Assembly: GCA_031253625.1 (NCBI GenBank)
Contig: JAIRVZ010000077.1
Location: forward strand, 1-41,459
Length of the DNA stretch: 41,459 nucleotides
Origin: Dysgonamonadaceae bacterium
Lineage (GTDB): Bacteria > Bacteroidota > Bacteroidia > Bacteroidales > Azobacteroidaceae
Direction of reading: 5' to 3'
This document shows, piece after piece, positions 35,801 through 41,459 of the stretch (position 1 is the stretch's first letter; each line of letters starts with the position of its first letter). The notes under the pieces are model-generated. The model did no database searches and was not told where the DNA came from. It saw nothing but the letters and a program-made list of their open reading frames with translations. The position numbers and the translations under genes were made by a program.

Positions 35801-36641
35801 AAAACAGCCGTATAAGTTTGGTAACAAGGAATTAGACGAAATGCACGGATTGAATCAATATGATTTCGAGGCAAGACAGTTGAGATTGAATGTGCCAATA
35901 TTTGATAGATTAGACCCACACGCAGAAGATTATCCATGGATGTCTCCATATTGCGCATTTGCCAATAACCCAATTAGATTCATTGACCCCGATGGTAGAG
36001 AAGTAGTTATTGCAGGAAATAGTGCTCAACAAATTGCAGATGAATTGCAGAAACAATCAAAATTAACCCTTTCTTATGACGCAAATAACAGCTATCTGTC
36101 ATATACAAAAGAAGATGGCGTTGAGTACTCTAAATTTGATCAAGAATTAATGGCTGCCATTGATGATTCAGGAGTACAGGTTAAACTCAATGGAGTTTCT
36201 GTTGATAATTCATATAGCCATACTACAGCAGATAGAGCACAAGAAAACAAATCTCTTGTTTTTGGATCTTTTGAGGGAAGTGTAGTTCGAGGTTCCGGAG
36301 ATAACACCAAAGTATTTGCAACTCAATCTATTGATATTACGACATCAATTAATGCGGAAAAGGCGGGAGGAGATCCTGCCGGAAAAACTGTGGGACATGA
36401 ACTTCTTGAGGGGTATTATGGGGCAAAAGATTCTCCGGGTGCCAAATCAACAGATAGAAAAGCATATATGTCGAGCCACAATAAATCCTTAGATGCTCTT
36501 CCTTTAAAAATGAGTAAAACAATACTCTATGACAATGGAATGATAAAAGCATCTCCAACAGGTTTAGCTCCTGTTATGGTTAGACCGGCAAATCCAAGAT
36601 ATGTAGCTCCTAAGCCGATGTTACTTCCTAAAGTAAGATAA
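32829..36641 (+). CDS. RHS repeat protein with C-terminal putative metallopeptidase toxin tip
   Basis: This 1270-residue protein has a signal peptide (1-20) and a beta-sandwich-like N-terminus (20-125). A DUF6443-like region follows (about 145-270: SIQYFDGLGRPVETVQQKIT, DYDEFGRETYSWLP), then many YD repeats. The RHS-associated core lies at about 944-1057: YYLKDHLGNNRVVMQ, MDYYPFGKPF, GNKELDEMHGLNQYDFEARQ, FANNPIRFIDPDGRE. After DPDGR the sequence is variable, as expected for a polymorphic toxin. The tip (1058-1270) contains GHELLEGYYGAKDSPG, with H1190-E1191-E1194, and a later SHNKSL (H1217). That set could form a zincin-like metal site, but HExxE is not the classical HExxH, so the activity is tentative. 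A candidate immunity gene starts 2 bases after the stop. Confidence 0.88.
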   Translation: MKKTIIYIIFALSGIMGVYSQPDITSQLGTIKGDYTFKIERSTTNAASTYGIGFYIDKSFIITAKESTKNSYFAFDSYWIGNTKYTGVNLDTSYSFSAGRYLLFFTNGDTHNSAFNLEITFTCESCDNETTEETLPANSPKNVIPNGANYIKTIIPLTGKDVLTGNTDTEMVSIQYFDGLGRPVETVQQKITPNKKDLVVLQDYDEFGRETYSWLPTPTNNTNGVFVTGSSVATLAKAAYNNDENPYSKPAYEISPLNRIKEQHGPGQVWQSKPWISLKTEYLTNTTTDPCRNYSISGDNLVKNAADYADGSLYVVRTIDEDNKISFEFRNQLGQVILQRQIDMGQKHDTYYVYDDYGNLRWILPPMIESITNLSESCKLYGYYYKYDNRNRCIEKKLPGADPIFYVYDKADRVIFSQDGEQRLTSSWTFFKYDALDRMILTGVWKNSEKSQANLVDSFGNTLATETFSNASAYNYTWNTLTGTQGSMVIQANYYDNYDFRTNTTGLNNSNYTYSTPSGYVSQRYGTDTDIVKSKGLQTGSITVMLDDPNKKMGAVFYYDYRNRMIQSIAANHLSGYEKEYIEYTFTGQPKKIQKVHKTFGSQITEIYEYSYDHANRPTTTLYQLDANPSFVISSLSYDEIGRVKEKKLHGNKETITYTYNIRNWLSKIHSANFIESLYYTERYLNVTPLYNGNIAVTESSSRSYAYTYDGLNRMTKATSYTYGTQQKHFDEELTYDKQGNILSLKRNEQVGSSYQTEQLYMNYTGNQLTGINPRQGVSSTMTKNTYNKNGALISDLTRNISQIEYNTLNLPEKITFGEDAPFVQMGVNSNKQHTTEYSYDATGVKRRVIHTTIDNMTVVKLTMANDMESFSLSDPEPSAPSGFSSDPSDPLTSLISKEEKEGNFVGISRTITDYCGNIVYENGNLKYILNPEGYITKDKNTPVYHYYLKDHLGNNRVVMQLKGNNYTAVQKMDYYPFGKPFPDDANFNPEKQPYKFGNKELDEMHGLNQYDFEARQLRLNVPIFDRLDPHAEDYPWMSPYCAFANNPIRFIDPDGREVVIAGNSAQQIADELQKQSKLTLSYDANNSYLSYTKEDGVEYSKFDQELMAAIDDSGVQVKLNGVSVDNSYSHTTADRAQENKSLVFGSFEGSVVRGSGDNTKVFATQSIDITTSINAEKAGGDPAGKTVGHELLEGYYGAKDSPGAKSTDRKAYMSSHNKSLDALPLKMSKTILYDNGMIKASPTGLAPVMVRPANPRYVAPKPMLLPKVR

Positions 36642-36643
36642 TT

Positions 36644-37258
36644 ATGAAAAAATATATATTTTATTGTTTTCTATTGTGCAGTAGCTATATATATGGTGTA
36701 AACGACACGATTTTATCCGTTTCGTTTATAGAAGATAGTTTGTATATTGCCAATACAACTTATGTATATTATTCTGATCGAGAAGGGGAAACAATTTTTC
36801 CTATTAACGAAACTCTTAGCTTATTAGAAAAAAAAACAGGCGATCCGTTAAAAGAATTTGTTTTAAAAATTGACGAATTATCGTATAATTGTTTGGACAC
36901 AACACTAACAGTTATCGGTACAATCAGAGGTATTGAGGAGAAACCCCTTCGGCCGGAAAAAAATGTGAGTATATTCGTTGGGGCCAGCTTCCATATAGAG
37001 TATGGTAATATTTATGGAAACATGACTGTTGGGCCTTTCCATACTGTTATCAACGGAAAGCCCACAGATTCATATCCTATATTTACTCTCAATAATTGGA
37101 AAGCTGACTTTGCGCTACTTGAAAAAGGATATGAGCCGACTTTGCAAACATTTAACAGTAAGTTTAAATTAGGAAAAGGCGATAAATATTTAATTTTTGT
37201 CATGAATGGCTATAAACCTAAAGTCGTTAGTTTAACTGATATATGTTTTAGGGAGTAA
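36644..37258 (+). CDS. Secreted protein, candidate immunity protein for the RHS tip
   Basis: I recognise no family for this 204-residue protein. A signal peptide (1-18, YIFYCFLLCSSYIYG) is followed by a compact alpha/beta domain with NVSIFVGASFHIEYGNIYG and KLGKGDKYLIFVMNGYKP. Its start is 2 bases after the stop of the RHS toxin gene, the usual position of a cognate immunity gene, and an exported form would suit a toxin acting in the periplasm. The stop codon is in the same reading frame as the orphan nuclease tip that follows directly, so the next module begins without its own start. Confidence 0.72.
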   Translation: MKKYIFYCFLLCSSYIYGVNDTILSVSFIEDSLYIANTTYVYYSDREGETIFPINETLSLLEKKTGDPLKEFVLKIDELSYNCLDTTLTVIGTIRGIEEKPLRPEKNVSIFVGASFHIEYGNIYGNMTVGPFHTVINGKPTDSYPIFTLNNWKADFALLEKGYEPTLQTFNSKFKLGKGDKYLIFVMNGYKPKVVSLTDICFRE

Positions 37259-37384
37259 GCAAAAGTAACTCCGCCCGTCGGAAGAGTAACTGGAATAGCC
37301 CATGCGATCACCCATCCTATTGAAACTATAGAGAATACTGTTTCTAGTATCGAGACTTCCAGTCAAGGTAAAAATCTGGGGGAG

Positions 37385-37894
37385 TTGGCAATAGATGCAG
37401 GAATAATGGCTGCAGATCAGATCACATTGGGAAGTGTTTCTAGCTCCATTGATATGGTCAACTCCATAGCCACTGATGTGAATGGCGGAAATGGGTCAGC
37501 TACAGGAGCGGAATTCGGTAAAGCTATAACTGATGCTGCAATAGGTGTACTTACAGAAAGAGTGGGAAGTGCTTTTAAAGCTCTCAAAGGAACATCAGCA
37601 GGGAAATACAGCAATGTACCTAATCCTAAAAATGTTAAAGAAGGGGGTAATTTCACTCGTGCTCAGAAAAGAAATATATTAAATGAAAACAAACAACAAA
37701 ATGGAGGAGTATTTAAAAGTGACAAAAGCGGAAAAACATTAGACACTCCAACACAATCAAAGAAAGGGCAAAAAGCAAATATGAATCAAGCAGAAGTAGA
37801 CCATATTAAGCCAAAGTCAAAAGGAGGTAGTAATAGCAGTTCAAATGCACAAGTATTATCAAAGGAAGAAAATTTAAGAAAGGGTAATAGATGA
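37385..37894 (+). CDS. Orphan HNH-nuclease toxin tip (displaced RHS cassette)
   Basis: From ATG 37385 this frame encodes 169 residues, but it is open back to 37259, directly after the TAA of the preceding gene. The upstream 42 codons (KVTPPVGRVTGIAHAITHPI, then ETIENTVSS) read like genuine toxin-linker protein. The C-terminus has an HNH-type signature, VDHIKPKSKGGSNSSSNAQV then ENLRKGNR, typical of nuclease toxins carried by RHS proteins. No RHS core precedes it and no promoter or signal peptide is visible, so it is best read as a silent cassette able to recombine onto the main RHS gene. The stop overlaps the next gene by 4 bases. Confidence 0.75.
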   Translation: MAIDAGIMAADQITLGSVSSSIDMVNSIATDVNGGNGSATGAEFGKAITDAAIGVLTERVGSAFKALKGTSAGKYSNVPNPKNVKEGGNFTRAQKRNILNENKQQNGGVFKSDKSGKTLDTPTQSKKGQKANMNQAEVDHIKPKSKGGSNSSSNAQVLSKEENLRKGNR

Positions 37895-38160
37895 AAAATA
37901 TTAATTTAAATATTTATGTATTTACAACAAAATATGTAATGAAAGATAAATCACCAATTGTACGAGTACTCCACGATGAAGATGGTGATTGGCAATTTTT
38001 AGGTGATGAAGGAAATCTACAAGAGTCCGATGCAATGGTTGTTTCTTTAGGCGAAATGATAGAATTTGACAACACACTCAAAGAAATAATCGAATTACCA
38101 ATTGGCAAGCAAGCATTACGCAATGATAGAGGGGAACCTTGGTATATTTATGATTTATGA
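37891..38160 (+). CDS. Immunity-like protein paired with the HNH tip
   Basis: This 89-residue acidic cytoplasmic protein has the core VLHDEDGDWQFLGDEGNLQE, then MVVSLGEMIE and ELPIGKQALRNDRGEPW. The pattern resembles small immunity proteins of the Imm33/DUF2185 kind, though I cannot prove the family. The ATG overlaps the nuclease TGA (ATGA), so the pair is translationally coupled in the manner of toxin-immunity modules. Unlike the immunity candidate at 36644 it has no signal peptide, which fits protection from a DNase acting in the cytoplasm. Confidence 0.75.
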   Translation: MKNINLNIYVFTTKYVMKDKSPIVRVLHDEDGDWQFLGDEGNLQESDAMVVSLGEMIEFDNTLKEIIELPIGKQALRNDRGEPWYIYDL

Positions 38161-38210
38161 TTAAAAGTGGAATTATTCACCCCCTGTTCGCCTTAATCTG
38201 TGATTAAGAA

Positions 38211-38351
38211 GTGAGCAAAGAATGTGTTCGTCGTTCGGCGGCGATTGTATCGCCGTCGGTTAAGGTCGTCGTTTTCAACGACATACAAAAAAATGCAATT
38301 GCAAATTGCAATAAGGAAACGACGGTGTTGCAAACACCGCCGAACAGTTGA
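38211..38351. repeat. Hairpin train with 3-base loops, tract A
   Basis: Four consecutive hairpins are visible. GGCGAT/ATCGCC (38240-38254, extendable outward) has loop TGT. GTCGTT/AACGAC (38268-38282) has loop TTC. TGCAATT/AATTGCA (38294-38310) has loop GCA. CGGTGTT/AACACCG (38323-38339) has loop GCA. An outer pair GTTCGGCGG/CCGCCGAAC encloses the set. The tract opens with GTGAGCAAAGAATG, like the tract at 40475. A 46-codon GTG frame runs through it but looks like a by-product of the repeats. Confidence 0.8.
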
Positions 38352-38374
38352 GCGACATATTCGAGCGAACGAGG

Positions 38375-38440
38375 GGTTCTATTGATGCTGGATTTATTCT
38401 GGGTGCAATGCCAGGAGATAAGTTTATACGAAGAAAATAA
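38375..38440 (+). pseudogene. Remnant of a toxin C-terminus
   Basis: The frame reads GSIDAGFILGAMPGDKFIRR and one Lys, then TAA at 38438-38440. It resembles the extreme end of an RHS-type toxin domain left after the upstream part was lost; a secreted small gene follows 25 bases later, in the immunity position. No start codon is available in frame. The stretch is short, so the call rests on its look and its context. Confidence 0.4.
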
Positions 38441-38465
38441 AGCAATCACTAAATTTAATTTTGCA

Positions 38466-38961
38466 ATGAAGAAGCTCTGTATAATATTCATATTAATTAT
38501 GCCGTGGTTTTCAATCTTAAAATCACAATGTAATCATTCTTTAGATAGTTTTATGTATGAAAGAGCATATAACTATATTGTTACGGATAGTCTTTTCGGA
38601 GGAAAACCTATTAATGTTTCACGTGAATTGATAGGAAGCTGTTATTCTTGTTTTTTTAATGAGCTTAAAGAAAATCAAGACATTCAATCATGTTATATAC
38701 AACTCATTGAATTAGATAAAAAAATATGCAGTAATTGATTCCGTTCATTCATATTTTAATGGTAATCAATTTATGATGTATACGAATCCAAAGTTTATAT
38801 TGTTTTTTTCTAAAATCGTAAATAATACGGAATTATTTGCAGAAGTTCACATGAGTAAATTTGTGAATACCCCAATGGGAGAAGTCGTATATTATTATTT
38901 TAAGTTTGATTCTGAAGGAAATATCAAGCTTGTTCATAAAAAGAAAATGTATGGATTGTAA
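38466..38961 (+). pseudogene. Frameshifted secreted protein, candidate immunity gene
   Basis: The first part (ATG 38466) encodes a signal peptide (MKKLCIIFILIMPWFSILKS) and a Cys-containing domain, ending at TGA 38736-38738 after IELDKKICSN. The second part continues in the +1 frame as YAVIDSVHSYFNGNQFMMYT through FSKIVNNTELFAEVHM and ends at TAA 38959-38961. The shift falls at a run of seven A (38718-38724). With six A the whole is one 164-residue protein with LIELDKKYAVIDSVHSYF across the join. This is either real decay, a slippery switch or a sequencing indel. No family recognised. Confidence 0.7.
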
Positions 38962-38971
38962 CTCCGCCCAT

Positions 38972-39023
38972 CGCCTAAGCGTCATTGGCGCCATTAAAAC
39001 GGCGTCAATGACGGTCTTAGGCG
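38972..39023. repeat. 52-base imperfect palindrome
   Basis: CGCCTAAG, GTCATTG and CGCC on the left pair exactly with GGCG, CAATGAC and CTTAGGCG on the right, around the 8-base loop ATTAAAAC. The three paired blocks are separated by short mismatches (C or G on the left, T and GGT on the right). It follows the frameshifted gene by 10 bases. No U-tract follows, so a terminator role is uncertain. Confidence 0.8.
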
Positions 39024-39125
39024 CAAGGCGCGGGCAAAAACTATATCATCAAGGTTTGTAGCAGTTAAATTCGGCCAAACGAAAGTAAAAGCAAAATTAA
39101 TAATTTTAAAAATATGTATTATAAA

Positions 39126-40379
39126 ATGAACATAAAATTAAGTATTACGAAAAAAGTGATTTTTACATTCTTCGCTTTGTTTATCACATCAATGTCGATA
39201 AATGCACAAAGCAATTTTCGTCTAGGTTATATCATTACGAATCAACAAGATACTATAACGGGCTGGATCAATTTGCAAACAGATAAAAATAATCAAAAAC
39301 AATGTGAATTCAAAACGAATTTGGAGTCGACTCCAAAAGTCTTTTTGCCGGGAGATATTGCCGGATACCGATTTGCCGAAGAGGGAAAATATTATGTTTC
39401 ACGTGAAGTTCAATTGAATGGAACTCCTCAAAAAGTCTTCTTAGAATTTTTGGTGAAAGGAATCATGAATCTATATTATTACACAGACGACGTTAATTAT
39501 TACTTTTTTGAAAATCAAGACGAAAAAATGGAAACTATTAGCCAACAACCTGAAAAAATTGAAAATACGGGCATTCGTGGAATCGGTAAAAAGATCGTTC
39601 GTAAAGATATGCGTTATATCGGACAGGTTCGTTACCTTTTTCGGGATTATCAACCTATTGTTCAAAAAGCTAATGACCTCAATTTTGATCAAAAATCAAT
39701 GATGGGTATTGTTGAGGAATACCATAACGAAGTATGTACTACTGGAGAATCATGTATTATCTTTAAAAATGAACACCCTGATGATTTTGGTTGGAGATTC
39801 AAGTTTTCCGTCTATACAGGTTTACAGCTATCGAACTATACTTTTAATAAAATCACAAGTATACCTCCGAACTTTAAATACGCTACTTTTACCCAAAATA
39901 ACGTATCCCCTGTATTTGGACTTCAAATCAATTTTGCAAATCCGCGCATATCTAAGTCTTTTAGCTCCCAATTAGATATATCTCTCTCCCAATTTAAAGG
40001 AGATGTGCCTAATGAAATCAACCGACGTGTTCGACTTTATCAAAATGGAGTTTTTAATCAAGATGCAGTAAGAGCAACTTCTTACAAAGCTTTGGCATCT
40101 TCTTTCCGGTTAGGAGTGAAATACACTTATCCCAAATATAGAATATCTCCAACAGTAGAAGCCGGTATCGCTTACACTCTTTTGAAAGAAGATCAAGAAA
40201 TCCTACGACATAATCACTACGGATATTATTTAGCTGCAGGAGCCAATTATAACATAAAAACTAGTCAATCTGTCTTTATTCGGTTGGTTTATGAAAATTA
40301 TCTGTCTTTGGATAATACTCAAAAATACAGTAAAGATAAAATATGCATACCTCACGCAAAAATAGGTTATATATTTTAA
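39126..40379 (+). CDS. Outer-membrane beta-barrel protein
   Basis: This protein has 417 residues from the preferred ATG, 4 codons after an alternative ATG at 39114. A signal peptide (KKVIFTFFALFITSMSINAQ) is followed by an N-terminal beta domain of a Bacteroidota-specific kind (FRLGYIITNQQDTITGWINL, LPGDIAGYRFAEEGKYYVSR). A linker and a C-terminal porin-like barrel from about residue 225 come next (FKFSVYTGLQLSNYTF, FRLGVKYTYPKYRISPTVEA, ending HAKIGYIF with a terminal aromatic). It is probably a small outer-membrane protein of unknown role. It lies beyond the toxin-cassette remnants and shows no evident partner. A palindrome and an AT-rich region precede it. Confidence 0.8.
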   Translation: MNIKLSITKKVIFTFFALFITSMSINAQSNFRLGYIITNQQDTITGWINLQTDKNNQKQCEFKTNLESTPKVFLPGDIAGYRFAEEGKYYVSREVQLNGTPQKVFLEFLVKGIMNLYYYTDDVNYYFFENQDEKMETISQQPEKIENTGIRGIGKKIVRKDMRYIGQVRYLFRDYQPIVQKANDLNFDQKSMMGIVEEYHNEVCTTGESCIIFKNEHPDDFGWRFKFSVYTGLQLSNYTFNKITSIPPNFKYATFTQNNVSPVFGLQINFANPRISKSFSSQLDISLSQFKGDVPNEINRRVRLYQNGVFNQDAVRATSYKALASSFRLGVKYTYPKYRISPTVEAGIAYTLLKEDQEILRHNHYGYYLAAGANYNIKTSQSVFIRLVYENYLSLDNTQKYSKDKICIPHAKIGYIF

Positions 40380-40444
40380 TCAAAAACAACTTATTCAAGC
40401 GAAAAAAACAATAAAAGTATTTGCATGCAAAAAAAATTATTTTC

Positions 40445-40459
40445 CTCAGTTCAGCTGAG
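40445..40459 (+). terminator. Possible terminator hairpin after the barrel gene
   Basis: CTCAG (40445-40449) and CTGAG (40455-40459) form a 5-bp stem with a 5-base loop, followed by TTTG. The T-run is short, so this is a weak call. It lies 66 bases after the barrel gene stop. Confidence 0.35.
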
Positions 40460-40474
40460 TTTGTAGATTTAATT

Positions 40475-40682
40475 ATGAGCGAAGAATGGGTCTTTAACGT
40501 TGAGCAAAGTCTTCGACTTCGTTCGAGAAGGTAAGAGTTTGTAACTCGTTATATTTGTAGTCTTAAAGACTACTATCTTTTCAAACGGAGCGGTTTCAAT
40601 TTTTGGAGCCGCTTTTGTTTTTTGAAAAGGTTGCCGCTTTGCGGCAAAAAGGGGGCAAAAGATTTTGTGGCTTTGCCACAAA
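40475..40682. repeat. Hairpin train with 3-base loops, tract B
   Basis: Four exact hairpins have 3-base loops: GAGTT/AACTC (40535-40547), GTAGTCT/AGACTAC (40557-40573), TTGCCGC/GCGGCAA (40631-40647) and TTTGTGGC/GCCACAAA (40664-40682). A bulged CTTCGAC hairpin lies near 40511, also with a 3-base loop, and AGCGG/CCGCT has a longer one. The tract opens with ATGAGCGAAGAATG, matching tract A at 12 of 14 bases. Short frames on both strands run through it but look like repeat by-products. It fills most of the 455-base gap before the last gene. Confidence 0.75.
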
Positions 40683-40794
40683 GGGAAAAAGAAAAACTTA
40701 AACGGCTGCGGTTTGAGAATAGCGAATATAACCAGAAAACAAACAATAATCGAAGAATAATACGCAAAAAACATTTCACTTTGTAAAAAAACAC

Positions 40795-40820
40795 TACCTT
40801 TGCTGATATTTCAAAATATC
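40795..40820 (+). promoter_or_regulatory. Promoter and palindrome before the last ATPase gene
   Basis: TACCTTTG at 40795-40802 is an exact -7 box. GATATT (40805-40810) and AATATC (40815-40820) form a palindrome at or just after the expected transcription start, a position that suits a repressor site. The ATG is at 40835. Confidence 0.6.
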
Positions 40821-40834
40821 AATTTTTGCAAAAA

Positions 40835-41459
40835 ATGGAATCTTTAATTACCACTTCTGACAGACTTGTACAACATACAAATACTGATTTTATCCGTTAT
40901 TTGTATAACAATATTGCGTGGAATAATCGATTGGTGGGTATAATTGGAGCGAAAGGGACAGGTAAATCTACTCTTTTGCTGCAACATATTAAACTAAATT
41001 TCCCCGATAAGTCGAAAGCCCTTTACACAAGTTTGGACAATATTTGGTTTACAAAACATTCGCTTTTGGAACTTGCAGAAGATTTTTATAATCTTGGTGG
41101 TACGCATTTGTTTTTAGACGAAGTGCATAAATATCAGTCTTGGGCAACAGAAATCAAAAATATTTACGATTCTTATCCCACACTACACATTATTTTTACA
41201 GGTTCCTCAATGCTCGAAATTTTTAATGCAAGTGTCGATTTTTCGAGAAGAGCCGTAGTGTATGAACTGAAAGGATTGTCGTTCAGAGAGTTTCTAAAAT
41301 ATGAAAATGATATTGAACTGCCAATTTTTGAATTGAGTACTATTTTGAAAGACCACCGAACAATAGCCTCTGAAATAACTTCAAAAATCAAAATTTTACC
41401 CGAACTAAAAAAATATTTGGAATACGGCTATTATCCTTATTATAAAGAAAATATTGCAA
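40835..41459 (+). CDS. AAA_14-type ATPase, truncated by the window end
   Basis: The first 208 residues are present and the gene runs off the right edge. Motifs are Walker A GAKGTGKST (38-46), Walker B HLFLDEVHKYQSW (D95, E96) and the sensor-1 stretch IIFTGSSMLEI, followed by RRAVVYELKGLSFREFLKYE. These match the AAA_14 ATPases that usually carry a C-terminal DUF4143 domain, for a total near 380-400 residues. Such genes are mobile-looking, multicopy accessory ATPases in Bacteroidota of uncertain role. It differs from the ATPase at 25648 in its P-loop and following motifs. An exact -7 box and a small palindrome precede the ATG. Confidence 0.88.
   Translation, partial: MESLITTSDRLVQHTNTDFIRYLYNNIAWNNRLVGIIGAKGTGKSTLLLQHIKLNFPDKSKALYTSLDNIWFTKHSLLELAEDFYNLGGTHLFLDEVHKYQSWATEIKNIYDSYPTLHIIFTGSSMLEIFNASVDFSRRAVVYELKGLSFREFLKYENDIELPIFELSTILKDHRTIASEITSKIKILPELKKYLEYGYYPYYKENIA

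Noticed and set aside
38211..38351. 46-codon GTG-start ORF and antisense frames through hairpin tract A
   Set aside because: The codons are dictated by the hairpin stems, and no family or neighbour supports translation.
38972..39023. Integron attC site
   Set aside because: The arms read CCTAAG/CTTAGG, whereas attC core sites need AAC/GTT, and no integrase is visible. Only a general resemblance remains.
40475..40534. Small ORF MSEEWVFNVEQSLRLRSRR
   Set aside because: It lies in a hairpin-rich repeat tract, its start coincides with the tract's leader motif, and it has no supporting context.
40469..40794. Minus-strand ORFs of 73-101 codons
   Set aside because: They are antisense to the repeat tract and the ATPase promoter and consist of repeat-derived sequence.
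1..41459. CRISPR arrays, tRNA and rRNA genes
   Set aside because: No regularly spaced direct repeats with unique spacers were seen apart from the 15-base iterons, and no cloverleaf or rRNA segment was recognised by eye.

Overview
The window looks like chromosomal DNA from a Bacteroidota species, most likely order Bacteroidales. It is AT-rich and lacks obvious Shine-Dalgarno sites. Several promoters carry the TAnnTTTG -7 box typical of the phylum. It also holds a TonB receptor, a Bacteroidetes-type LptD, a T9SS-like sorting tail, a MoxR/DUF58 gene cluster and two-gene RHS loci. Species cannot be named from the sequence.

Region 1 (1-15.8 kb) is mostly housekeeping. A four-domain CoA-disulfide reductase/sulfurtransferase fusion is divergent from an SLC13-type permease. 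A long minus-strand run then reads, in transcription order: CoA-transferase, HD hydrolase, LptD-like protein, DsbD, MazG, agmatine deiminase, N-carbamoylputrescine amidase, a LuxR-type regulator with a RIC-like sensor part, and a low-molecular-weight tyrosine phosphatase. The two agmatine enzymes together give putrescine. The CoA-transferase promoter sits inside a perfect 10-bp inverted repeat.

Region 2 (15.8-25.6 kb) holds a TonB receptor with a His-rich N-terminus and a small Cys/His-rich secreted protein, probably for metal uptake. A minus-strand operon follows: SpoIIM-like protein, polytopic membrane protein, DUF4129, DUF4350, MoxR ATPase, DUF58. An RDD-domain gene diverges from it.

Region 3 (25.6-28.2 kb) has an AAA ATPase behind three 15-bp iterons, a short GTG-start ORF, a TrmH/SpoU methyltransferase, and an unannotated long hairpin with a terminator that looks like 6S RNA.

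Region 4 (28.2-39.0 kb) is an accessory polymorphic-toxin locus. It has a secreted protein with a T9SS-like tail, a 1129-residue SpvB/TcB-like protein, a 1270-residue RHS-core protein with a putative zincin tip, and a candidate immunity gene. Behind these lies a graveyard of displaced modules: an HNH nuclease tip without a proper start plus an immunity-like gene, a short toxin-tail remnant plus a frameshifted secreted gene, and structured repeats between them.

Region 5 (39.0 kb-end) holds an outer-membrane barrel protein, a second hairpin-rich tract and a truncated AAA_14-type ATPase.

The most general pattern is that at least five unrelated families of palindromic repeats abut or overlap stop codons of genes within co-directional runs. 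In several cases the repeat supplies the last codons and the stop. Four copies belong to one CCCCTAAATCCCC family.
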